A stretch of DNA of 7,301 nucleotides from Bacillota bacterium (GCA_023451395.1 JAEXZL010000055.1:1-7301); one strand, 5' to 3'. Positions 1 to 6,062 are shown, numbered from the stretch's first letter. Program-made: numbers and translations. The notes: a model not told the origin generated them from the letters alone.

Positions 1-571
1 TTAAACTTGCCAAAGCAGCGCGACTAAGAGGCAAATCAATCAATATTCCTTCCTCATTTTTTGTACCATTCTCTTTTGCTAGTTCAAGCAATAACCTTAA
101 GGTTTTTTCCATTGCATCTTCTAATACTAAAGACTGCAATTGGGTCTCAGCATTGTTTAATCTGCTCGTTACGGCAGCCAAAAGACTATAGGAAAGATCT
201 AAAGAAGTTTTTATTAACCTCTCCAGGTCGTACTTAGGAATTATACAAATGCGACAATCTCCAATGGCCTCTGCACTACTGTTTAGAGCATCATCTTTAA
301 ACAGAACCAACTCTCCAAAAAATTGTCCTTCTTTTAACAACCTCAAGATATATTCATTTCCGTTTTTCCCTACCTTAAACAATTTGATTAATCCTGATTC
401 AATAATATATAAGTATTTTCCCGGGTCTCCTTCATGATAGATTATTTCACCGTTTTTATATTCTTTTTTTCTAACAAGATTATTAATCTCCAAAAGCTTT
501 TCATTATTTAATTCAGAGAAAATTGGCACCTTGCTAACACATAAGCTGTGCTTGTGATCACATTGACTCAT
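1..571 (-). CDS. Crp/Fnr-family transcriptional regulator (3' end cut by window)
   Basis: One open frame runs from an ATG at 571 to the window edge, giving 190 residues without a stop. Residues about 14-130 form a cyclic-nucleotide-binding-type beta-roll (KVPIFSELN, then YHEGDPGKYLYII, then EGQFFGEL). A long dimerisation helix follows at about 131-168. The frame ends at ILIDLPLSRAALASL, the start of the winged-helix DNA-binding domain, so the recognition helix is not visible. AGAGGTG at 578-584 supports the start. The N-terminus is Cys/His rich (C4, H6, H8, C11) and a second pair is C106-x2-C109. Cys patterns of this sort in the family can hold an Fe-S cluster or another metal, but the spacing is not that of E. 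coli Fnr. The beta-roll lacks an obvious cAMP-binding arginine signature, so cAMP is an unlikely ligand. It lies downstream of, and is co-oriented with, a metal ATPase operon that carries an Fnr-type site, which makes it the obvious candidate regulator. The family is sure; the signal sensed is not. Confidence 0.93.
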   Translation of the reverse strand, partial: MSQCDHKHSLCVSKVPIFSELNNEKLLEINNLVRKKEYKNGEIIYHEGDPGKYLYIIESGLIKLFKVGKNGNEYILRLLKEGQFFGELVLFKDDALNSSAEAIGDCRICIIPKYDLERLIKTSLDLSYSLLAAVTSRLNNAETQLQSLVLEDAMEKTLRLLLELAKENGTKNEEGILIDLPLSRAALASL

Positions 572-581
572 CTATTACACC

Positions 582-622
582 TCTTCAACTCTTTTTGATT
601 TAATTCTTCAACTCTTAAGTTG
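582..622. repeat. 12-bp direct repeat plus short palindrome in the regulator's leader
   Basis: TCTTCAACTCTT occurs exactly twice, at 582-593 and 605-616, with a 23-base period (about two helical turns). The second copy is part of a palindrome, CAACT-CTTA-AGTTG, at 609-622. That is two 5-base arms with a 4-base spacer, the geometry of a Crp/Fnr-type site but with different bases. The first copy overlaps the ribosome binding site of the Crp/Fnr gene. It could be an autoregulatory operator; this is inference from position and symmetry only. Confidence 0.35.
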
Positions 623-633
623 TAAAAACGATA

Positions 634-671
634 ACCCTCCTGGTAAGATTATATGTCTAACCAATGAGGGT
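634..671 (-). promoter_or_regulatory. Probable promoter of the Crp/Fnr gene inside an inverted repeat
   Basis: On the minus strand a perfect TATAAT lies at 653-648, about 77 bases before the start codon of the Crp/Fnr gene. No good -35 is present at 17 bases (ACTAGA at 676-671). The -10 sits in the 15-base centre of an inverted repeat: 634-644 (ACCCTCCTGGT) against 660-671 (ACCAATGAGGGT), ten pairs with a small bulge. This looks like an operator overlapping a promoter. The alternative is a weak terminator for the metal operon upstream, since TTTTT follows a few bases after the stem on the minus strand. The long AT-rich loop argues against that. Confidence 0.45.
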
Positions 672-780
672 CTAGTTATTATTTTACCAACATGATTGTT
701 CTCTACTTTTCTATTTACTTTAATCTTTCCGCTGATTGATAACGTGAAAAGCTGCTATTGAATCTATTTAGGATCTTATC

Positions 781-1014
781 TTATATAACCTTAACTTGAG
801 ACTTTTTAACTTCATATCCTAATTTGTCAATTGCTTTTTCAACATCTTCAATTGATACTTTTTCATCGTCAAAGTTTAATTTCACCTTACTGGAGTTAAA
901 TAATACAGTTACACTCTCGTTATCTACACCATCTAAAGATTTAACTCCGCTTTCTATCTTTTGCATGCAAGACGGACAAGTCAATGTTTCCAATTGAATT
1001 GTTGCTTTTTTCAT
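781..1014 (-). CDS. Free-standing HMA-domain metallochaperone (CopZ-like fold)
   Basis: This is a 77-residue soluble protein consisting of one heavy-metal-associated domain. The metal site is LTCPSC at residues 11-16 (C13 and C16) in the usual loop after the first strand, followed by the MQKIE helix. A second helix (SIEDVEKAIDKLGYEV) closes the ferredoxin-like fold. The frame is open to an ATG at 1062, but GAGGAGTG at 1021-1028 is well placed only for the ATG at 1014, so I chose that start. The usual GMTC lead-in is replaced by TLTC. The gene follows the P1B ATPase by 83 bases with no clear terminator between them. Because that ATPase has no fused HMA domain, the likely role is to bind a soft or borderline metal in the cytoplasm and deliver it to, or regulate, the pump. 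Copper is the default guess from the family; zinc, cadmium or iron cannot be ruled out. Confidence 0.9.
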   Translation of the reverse strand: MKKATIQLETLTCPSCMQKIESGVKSLDGVDNESVTVLFNSSKVKLNFDDEKVSIEDVEKAIDKLGYEVKKSQVKVI

Positions 1015-1097
1015 TTTTGTCACTCCTCTATTTTTTATTATGCACCACTGGGATTTTTTCATGTGAACTAATCTAATTTTGCTTTTATTATTATCGA

Positions 1098-2936
1098 TTA
1101 ATACCTTAGTTTATAACGCAATAATCTCATCCCATTTAAAATTACAGCCAATATGCTTGTTTCGTGTACTAACATACCAACTGACATATTCATCCATTCA
1201 CTATAGAATACACCGGCAAGTAGAAACAATACAACACCTACTGCAATTATAATATTTTGACGCATATTATTAGCAGTTGCTTTTGCTAAACCAAGTGCAT
1301 GGGGCAAACGGCCAAAATCTGAATTCATTAAGACAACATCTGATGTTTCAATTGCTACATCTGTACCAGTGCCCATAGCAATTCCTATCTGTGCTAAGGC
1401 TAATGAGGGACTATCATTTACCCCATCTCCAACAAATGCTACTATTTGATCTTTTCTCTGCAACTCTTTAATATAATTCTGTTTGTCTTCTGGCAACATA
1501 TGCCCATGAGCTTCTGTAAGTCCAAGGTCTCTTGCTACTAAATCAACTGTCCCCTGATTATCTCCTGAAAGAACTACTAGATTTTTAACTCCTAACCTTT
1601 TTAAACTTTTAAGATCTTCTTTAACACCTGGACGAATAGGATCACGAATCCCCATAAGTGCTTTCAATTCTCCATCAATTGATGTTAGAACTAGGGAGTT
1701 TCCATTTGCCTCCATTTTGGCAATATCTACACTGACTTTTTCATTTAAAGAAACATTTTCTTTTTCCATTAGTGCTACATTACCAACTACCACCCTGTGT
1801 CCATCTATATGAGCAATGATTCCTCCACCCTTTACAACATCAGTTTTTTCTACTGCATAGGCCCTAGCATTACCAATATATTCTACAACTGCTTTTGCCA
1901 GTGGATGGTCTGATTCCTTTTCTACACTTGAAAGGTAGCCTAATACTTCATGAACATTATCTGTATACATTTCTTTATCTACTACCTTTGGATTCCCTAT
2001 AGTCAATGTTCCTGTCTTATCAAATACAATTGTATCAACTCTGCTAAAATCATTAATGACTTCACTACCCTTTAGTAGAATCCCATTTTTTGCTCCATTG
2101 CCTATACCTGCAACATTTGAAACTGGCACTCCTATAACCAATGCTCCCGGGCATCCTAGAACTAAAATTGTAATTGCTAGTTCAATATCCCTGGAAACTA
2201 ACCATACAATAAAGGCTAGGACTAAAACTGCTGGAGTGTAGTATTTTGAAAATCTATCAATGAAACGTTCAGCCTCTGATTTTGAATCCTGTGCTTCTTC
2301 AACTAATTCAATAATCTTACCAAAAGTGGTATCTTCACCTACTCGATCCGCAACTATTTGGATGGTTCCATTTTCTAAAATTGTTCCTGCGAATACCTTA
2401 GAACCCTTCTTTTTATTAACTGGAAGGGATTCCCCGGTTACACTAGCTTCATTTATATGACCCTCCCCAGTTAACACTGTTCCATCAACAGGTACTTTAG
2501 CACCGGTTTTAACAAGTAAAATATCTCCTACATCAACATCCTCTACTTCAACTACTTCAAACTCACCGTTTTCCATCTGTTTTAAAGCACTTTCTGGAGC
2601 CATTTCAATCAATTCCTTAATTGCAGAACGTGTCTTATTCAAAGTTCTTTGCTCAAGAAAAGCTCCAAACAAGAATAAGAATATTACAATAGTTGATTCT
2701 TCAAAATTTCTTATTAAAAATGCTCCTGCAACTGCGATAGAAACCAAGACATCTATACTGACAACTTTAACCTTTAATGCCTGATAAGCTTGTATTGCAA
2801 TAGGTACAATACCTATAATGGATGCAACTGCCAATGCCCACGTGAATATTTCTACCTTACCAAAACCTAATTTACTGATAAAAGCAATTACAATTAAAAT
2901 AGCACTAACTAGCATTATATGATTTTTTCTACTCAA
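1098..2936 (-). CDS. P1B-type heavy-metal-translocating ATPase with a CPG membrane motif
   Basis: This membrane pump (612 residues from a TTG start) uses ATP hydrolysis to move a metal ion across the cell membrane, most likely outward. Eight membrane helices are visible: about 5-25, 28-54, 58-76, 80-99, 232-248, 251-273, 563-580 and 585-605. Core motifs are intact: TGES at 167-170 (actuator), DKTGT at 306-310 with phosphorylated D306, HP at 344-345 (the P1B nucleotide-domain mark) and GDGVND at 503-508. There is no N-terminal HMA domain. The ion-pathway motif in helix 6 is C262-P263-G264, not CPC, CPH or SPC, and helix 8 reads HETS (591-594), reminiscent of the HEGG-type ending of P1B-4 pumps. 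Substrate therefore cannot be assigned by motif; zinc, cobalt, iron and copper are all possible. An in-frame stop at 2960-2958 limits the 5' end. The best ribosome binding site (2959-2967) is unusually far from the TTG. ATG at 2915 would give 605 residues. Confidence 0.95.
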   Translation of the reverse strand: MSRKNHIMLVSAILIVIAFISKLGFGKVEIFTWALAVASIIGIVPIAIQAYQALKVKVVSIDVLVSIAVAGAFLIRNFEESTIVIFLFLFGAFLEQRTLNKTRSAIKELIEMAPESALKQMENGEFEVVEVEDVDVGDILLVKTGAKVPVDGTVLTGEGHINEASVTGESLPVNKKKGSKVFAGTILENGTIQIVADRVGEDTTFGKIIELVEEAQDSKSEAERFIDRFSKYYTPAVLVLAFIVWLVSRDIELAITILVLGCPGALVIGVPVSNVAGIGNGAKNGILLKGSEVINDFSRVDTIVFDKTGTLTIGNPKVVDKEMYTDNVHEVLGYLSSVEKESDHPLAKAVVEYIGNARAYAVEKTDVVKGGGIIAHIDGHRVVVGNVALMEKENVSLNEKVSVDIAKMEANGNSLVLTSIDGELKALMGIRDPIRPGVKEDLKSLKRLGVKNLVVLSGDNQGTVDLVARDLGLTEAHGHMLPEDKQNYIKELQRKDQIVAFVGDGVNDSPSLALAQIGIAMGTGTDVAIETSDVVLMNSDFGRLPHALGLAKATANNMRQNIIIAVGVVLFLLAGVFYSEWMNMSVGMLVHETSILAVILNGMRLLRYKLRY

Positions 2937-2958
2937 TATAAATTTTTGTATTTTTATT

Positions 2959-2967
2959 CACCTCTCT
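2959..2967 (-). promoter_or_regulatory. Ribosome binding site of the metal ATPase, unusually distant
   Basis: AGAGAGGTG on the minus strand is the only good Shine-Dalgarno sequence before the ATPase. The first standard in-frame start (TTG, 2936-2934) lies 22 bases downstream of it, and the first ATG (2915) 43 bases downstream. The in-frame codons at the ideal distance (2951-2949 and 2957-2955) are both ATA. The true start is therefore uncertain. Confidence 0.55.
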
Positions 2968-3003
2968 TTAAAACAATTAATTACAGGAAAAAGTAGCATA
3001 AAT

Positions 3004-3306
3004 CTAATGATGATAAGCTTTATCTAATTCTGCTAACATATTGTATACCGCTTCATAACTTTCACATACATCACTTGGTACTATATAGTTATCAGTGACT
3101 TCTCGTAATTTAACGAACTCGTCATCTAAGCTGGGCTTTTTTGCTTCTGTATCTTTAGATTTCTTAGCAATTGCATCGTATAACTCTTGAACTACATAAA
3201 ACTCTGGATGATTACCACCATGCACCCGTGCTACAACTTGTACATATTGTTTTAATCTATTGAAATATTTTTCCTTTGCTTCATTAAATGTTAATTGTTT
3301 TGACAT
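3004..3306 (-). CDS. Small RIC/hemerythrin-like di-iron protein (putative Fe-S cluster repair)
   Basis: This is a 100-residue, mostly helical, soluble protein. Residues 24-37 (VVARVHGGNHPEFY) resemble the VxRVHGxxHPE stretch of RIC/ScdA/YtfE proteins, which hold a non-haem di-iron centre and help repair Fe-S clusters damaged by nitric oxide or peroxide. Possible iron ligands here are H29, H33, E35 and E41. The C-terminal part (REVTDNYIVPSDVCESYEAVYNML, about 68-91) is a distinctive helix with C81. At 100 residues it is less than half of full RIC proteins, which run to about 220, so it is a short form and may lack part of the ligand set. The ATG at 3306 has GAGGAG at a good distance. It is the first gene after the Fnr-type promoter, with the metal ATPase 67 bases downstream. 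The gene is certain; the functional name rests on motif resemblance only. Confidence 0.6.
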   Translation of the reverse strand: MSKQLTFNEAKEKYFNRLKQYVQVVARVHGGNHPEFYVVQELYDAIAKKSKDTEAKKPSLDDEFVKLREVTDNYIVPSDVCESYEAVYNMLAELDKAYHH

Positions 3307-3352
3307 TTTATCTCCTCTTTCTTATTTATCTTTGATTCTTTATTGTAATTCC

Positions 3353-3395
3353 ATATTATCAAGGAGTTATGAAATTTGCTTTGACCTAAATCAAA
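3353..3395 (-). promoter_or_regulatory. Fnr/Crp-type activated promoter of the RIC-ATPase-HMA operon
   Basis: The minus strand reads TTTGATTTAGGTCAAA at 3395-3380, differing from the Fnr consensus TTGAT-N4-ATCAA at a single arm base. An extended -10 (TGA-TAATAT, 3361-3353) lies downstream, and no separate -35 is seen. If transcription starts seven bases past the -10, at A3346, the palindrome centre is at -41.5. That is the class II activator position, where the bound regulator replaces the -35. The leader to the ATG at 3306 would be about 40 bases. Site and spacing are read directly; which Crp/Fnr protein binds is inference. Confidence 0.7.
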
Positions 3396-3422
3396 TTTAT
3401 AAAAAAGAGTATAAATAACAGC

Positions 3423-3460
3423 AGCCTTGAAAATGTCTTTTTTTAGGCATTCTCAAGGCT
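3423..3460 (-). terminator. Hairpin terminator after the serine hydrolase gene
   Basis: 3423-3437 pairs with 3446-3460 around an 8-base loop. The outer eight pairs (AGCCTTGA/TCAAGGCT) are perfect and the inner seven contain one mismatch. The 8-base loop is T-rich on the plus strand and A-rich on the minus strand. It lies about 65 bases past the stop of the serine hydrolase gene and 28 bases before the Fnr-type site, so it fits a boundary between two transcription units. The T-tracts after the stem are poor on both strands (TGTTATTT on minus, a T6 eleven bases out on plus), so efficiency is uncertain. Confidence 0.55.
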
Positions 3461-3524
3461 ACATTGCTTATTTTTTCTCCAGCAGCACTATCGTTTCAAT
3501 GTATATTTTGTTATAAATTATATC

Positions 3525-4970
3525 TTAATCTATGTTTTTCTGTTTATAATATATTCTCATAATTGTAACTACAACTCCAATTAAGAAAACTACAGTTAAA
3601 AATAACATAGCGGCAAACCAAAGCCCAAAAGCATCCTTGATGGTAGAACTATTGTTTTGTAGGTTTGGAAGGATAAAAAACAACCATCCCACGAAGAATA
3701 CTGAAACTACTTGAGGCAATAATCTAAGATAATATCTCCAATTAGGATGCTGCTTACGTCTATTAGCCCACTCCTTACTACGAATAATGCCTTTAATACC
3801 TAAGATTAGATATATTAATGTAATGAAAGCAAGTGATAAATCTATTATCTTGGGTATAGGAGCTTTATTTTCGGGAATCTGTCCTTCAGTTATTTTAACA
3901 ATACCAGAACTTATCTCATATGAGTGTTCAAAAGTAGTTGTAAAGCTATTTAGTAACACAGCTACAGCATATCCACTAGAAGGTACAATATCCTGTTGTG
4001 CTTGGAAAGTAGATAACGCCCCACTATGAGAAACCCGTGCTGGTTTAACATTGGGAGAACTTAATGACCAGCCAAGACCATATTTAGAACTTCCAGGCTG
4101 AGAAGAATAGGATTCTTCTAGCAATGATTTTGATAGTAGACTTTCTCCATTGGAATTTTCCCCTTTATTAGTGTGCATGGAAAGCCATTTCCCCATATCT
4201 GAAGCGGTGGAAACTATACCACCAGAACCTGCAAACATTTGTTCAAGCTCTGACCAGGGAAGTGCAGTGCCATATGCTGTTATGTATCCTTGAGATAATC
4301 CCTTTACAGGATCTCCTGAGTTTATAGCTGATAGGGTATCCTCCATTCCTAGTGGGAAAAATATCTTTTCTTTAAGATATTGTGGAAATTCCATACTGCT
4401 TATTACTTCTACTAACCGAGCAAGGATCCAGTAATTAGCATTGCTATAAAAATATTTATCTCCTGGCTCCCACTGAAGTTTCCAATCATGTAGTCTCTTA
4501 ACACCTAATTTTAAGGTATTGGCTGGTGGCACAATGGTAGGGTTTGGAATCCCCGATGTGTGGCTTAACAAATGCCTTATTGTAACTTTTTGCAACCTAT
4601 TATCATCCATTGTAAGCTCTGGTAAATACGTTACAACCAGATCATCTAGATTAATTTTCCCTTCATCAACCAACTGCAAAACTGAAAATGCAGTGAAGGA
4701 TTTAGAGGCGGAACCTATTCTCATTAATGACTTCTCTGTTAAAGGTTTACCTTCAGAATCATGTCCATACCCTTTTTCGTATACTAACTTGCCATCTTTT
4801 GCGATTACAATAGATGCCCCAGGTAAGCCGTTCCCTTTCAAATAGTTAGTGACAAATTCATCAATGGCTTCTTTTTCTATTATAGTATCGGCATTAACTG
4901 ATAGAGGATAAGTAACTAATGTAACTAAAATTGTAATTACAATAAAAATAGCATATATCCTTTTTCTCAT
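3525..4970 (-). CDS. Secreted membrane-anchored serine hydrolase, class C beta-lactamase/PBP family
   Basis: This 481-residue protein starts with a signal peptide (charged MRKR, hydrophobic core about 5-24, possible cleavage after VNA at 25-27). The catalytic domain (about 30-360) faces outward. Active-site motifs are S87-A-S-K90 (nucleophile and general base), Y175-S-N177 and H315-S-G317 in place of KTG. The pattern matches Pfam beta-lactamase (PF00144) enzymes, which include D-aminopeptidases, esterases, FmtA-like cell-wall enzymes and true AmpC, so a beta-lactam substrate should not be assumed. Three further membrane helices follow at about 376-395, 419-435 and 451-472, a C-terminal anchor absent from AmpC. 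The frame opens at a GTG at 4985, but GGGAG inside that extension (4979-4983) is well spaced for the ATG at 4970, so I chose the latter. It follows the histidine kinase gene by 175 bases and may be co-regulated with the antibiotic-response genes. Confidence 0.92.
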   Translation of the reverse strand: MRKRIYAIFIVITILVTLVTYPLSVNADTIIEKEAIDEFVTNYLKGNGLPGASIVIAKDGKLVYEKGYGHDSEGKPLTEKSLMRIGSASKSFTAFSVLQLVDEGKINLDDLVVTYLPELTMDDNRLQKVTIRHLLSHTSGIPNPTIVPPANTLKLGVKRLHDWKLQWEPGDKYFYSNANYWILARLVEVISSMEFPQYLKEKIFFPLGMEDTLSAINSGDPVKGLSQGYITAYGTALPWSELEQMFAGSGGIVSTASDMGKWLSMHTNKGENSNGESLLSKSLLEESYSSQPGSSKYGLGWSLSSPNVKPARVSHSGALSTFQAQQDIVPSSGYAVAVLLNSFTTTFEHSYEISSGIVKITEGQIPENKAPIPKIIDLSLAFITLIYLILGIKGIIRSKEWANRRKQHPNWRYYLRLLPQVVSVFFVGWLFFILPNLQNNSSTIKDAFGLWFAAMLFLTVVFLIGVVVTIMRIYYKQKNID

Positions 4971-5026
4971 TTTCTCATCTCCCACGTTTTAGAATTAAAA
5001 TCTGTAGGCAACAAGCTGTACTTCAT
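4967..5026 (-). CDS. Possible 19-residue leader peptide overlapping the hydrolase start
   Basis: An ATG at 5026 opens a 19-codon frame (MKYSLLPTDF... to ...WEMRK). Its TGA overlaps the ATG of the serine hydrolase as ATGA, the arrangement used for translational coupling. AAAAGGGG lies ten bases before it, a passable ribosome binding site. Arms CTGTAGG (5053-5047 on minus) and CCTACAG (5008-5002) could pair and loop out this start. The peptide resembles nothing I know. Such a short frame can arise by chance, and the hydrolase has its own ribosome binding site. Confidence 0.22.
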   Translation of the reverse strand: MKYSLLPTDFNSKTWEMRK

Positions 5027-5145
5027 ATAAATCTATCCCCTTTTATCCTACAGAAGGTTTTCATTGGTTATTTAATTTCTCTTCTTATAAATATCATGGT
5101 TCTATGTAAATGTAGATGTATTTAATACTCAAAATAATATGGATT

Positions 5146-6045
5146 CTATAAATTAAAGGTTATACTTATAATCAGAAATGAATCTTCAACATATGCTTCA
5201 ATATCACCTTTCATTTTTGTAACTAAATTTTTTACAATTGCGAGGCCAAGGCCTGTAGTTTTCATAGTTCTAGCCTTATCGGTAGTGTAAAATCTCTGAA
5301 ATAATTTTTCAGCCTCTTCATTATTTATATTGGGTGCATGATTTTTAAAACTAATATATACATGATTACCTTCTTCTTTTACTGAAATAGATATACAGCC
5401 AGTCCCATGATTTAAATAGTTCTTAATGAGATTCTGAAAAATCCTCTTTAACGCATCTTTGTCTGCATGGATGTAAATTGGTTTTGAAGGTATTTGGATG
5501 CTTGGTTCTTCGCCTTTTGATAGGAAGTCATAATAAAATAAAGAAATTACGTCTGCAAGCACATTGCTTACATTAACTTTTTCAACCTTCAATGGGTATT
5601 CATCAGATTCAATTCTAGTAAATTCAAAGAACTCATCCAACATTTTAACTAATGTATCAATACGCCCTCTAATTATGCTGTAATATTCAGCCCTCTTTTC
5701 TACAGAGGTATTCTCCGACTCCAGCATCTGCACATATCCAGAAATAGACGTTAGTGGCGTTCTCAAATCGTGGGATATATTAGTTATCTCCTCTTTAAAT
5801 TCATGCTGGGTCTTTGAAATAGCTATCTTTTCAATCTTATAATTGTTGATTAAATGGTTTAATTGAATTGCCAGTTCATTAGTTTCCTTGGTTTTAATTT
5901 GGAGGTTTATTTTCATATTTGTATCATTTTCTCTAATAAACTGAAGTCTTTTTGCAATATCTCTAATCTCTCTTTTATAGAGCAAAGTATAGGCGGATAG
6001 TATGCCTATAACCAATATAAGTATTATAATAATTAGCCAAAGCAT
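5146..6045 (-). CDS. Sensor histidine kinase of a BcrAB-type transporter locus
   Basis: This 299-residue membrane kinase would phosphorylate a response regulator not present in the window. One membrane helix (about 2-22) is followed by a charged, helical linker (23-85) with no extracytoplasmic sensor domain. The kinase may therefore sense through a partner, such as the adjacent transporter, or within the membrane. The HisKA helix carries NISHDLRTPL with phospho-acceptor H92. The ATPase domain has the N box NLIKN (205-209), the F box RFYTTDKAR (from 251) and the G2 box TTGLGL (263-268). The G1 region reads FKNHAPNI (233-240) and lacks the usual DxGxG aspartate. A TTG at 6060 opens the frame, but that stretch is itself the GGAGGTG ribosome binding site for the ATG at 6045, so I chose the latter. 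It starts 17 bases after the permease stop, so they form one operon. Confidence 0.93.
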   Translation of the reverse strand: MLWLIIIILILVIGILSAYTLLYKREIRDIAKRLQFIRENDTNMKINLQIKTKETNELAIQLNHLINNYKIEKIAISKTQHEFKEEITNISHDLRTPLTSISGYVQMLESENTSVEKRAEYYSIIRGRIDTLVKMLDEFFEFTRIESDEYPLKVEKVNVSNVLADVISLFYYDFLSKGEEPSIQIPSKPIYIHADKDALKRIFQNLIKNYLNHGTGCISISVKEEGNHVYISFKNHAPNINNEEAEKLFQRFYTTDKARTMKTTGLGLAIVKNLVTKMKGDIEAYVEDSFLIISITFNL

Positions 6046-6062
6046 AAATTCCACCTCCAATC

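Noticed and set aside
249..437. Plus-strand open frame of 62 codons
   Set aside because: It lies antisense inside the Crp/Fnr gene, has no ribosome binding site and encodes nothing recognisable.
735..745. TTGAT half-site upstream of the Crp/Fnr gene
   Set aside because: The partner arm four bases on (TGAAA) does not match ATCAA, and single half-sites are expected by chance in AT-rich DNA.
1015..1062. 16-residue N-terminal extension of the HMA protein
   Set aside because: The ATG at 1062 has no ribosome binding site, and the GAGGAGTG of the ATG at 1014 lies inside the extension.
2056..2460. Two plus-strand frames (2056-2241 and 2260-2460)
   Set aside because: Both are shadows within the highly conserved ATPase gene on the other strand, with no family resemblance.
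3787..4845. Two plus-strand frames (3787-4029 and 4519-4845)
   Set aside because: They are antisense to the serine hydrolase, whose catalytic motifs prove the minus-strand reading.
4971..4985. GTG start of the serine hydrolase at 4985
   Set aside because: The extension contains the GGGAG site serving the ATG at 4970, and no site precedes the GTG. The ATG also gives a cleaner signal peptide.
6046..6060. TTG start of the histidine kinase at 6060
   Set aside because: The five extra codons are the GGAGGTG ribosome binding site of the ATG at 6045.
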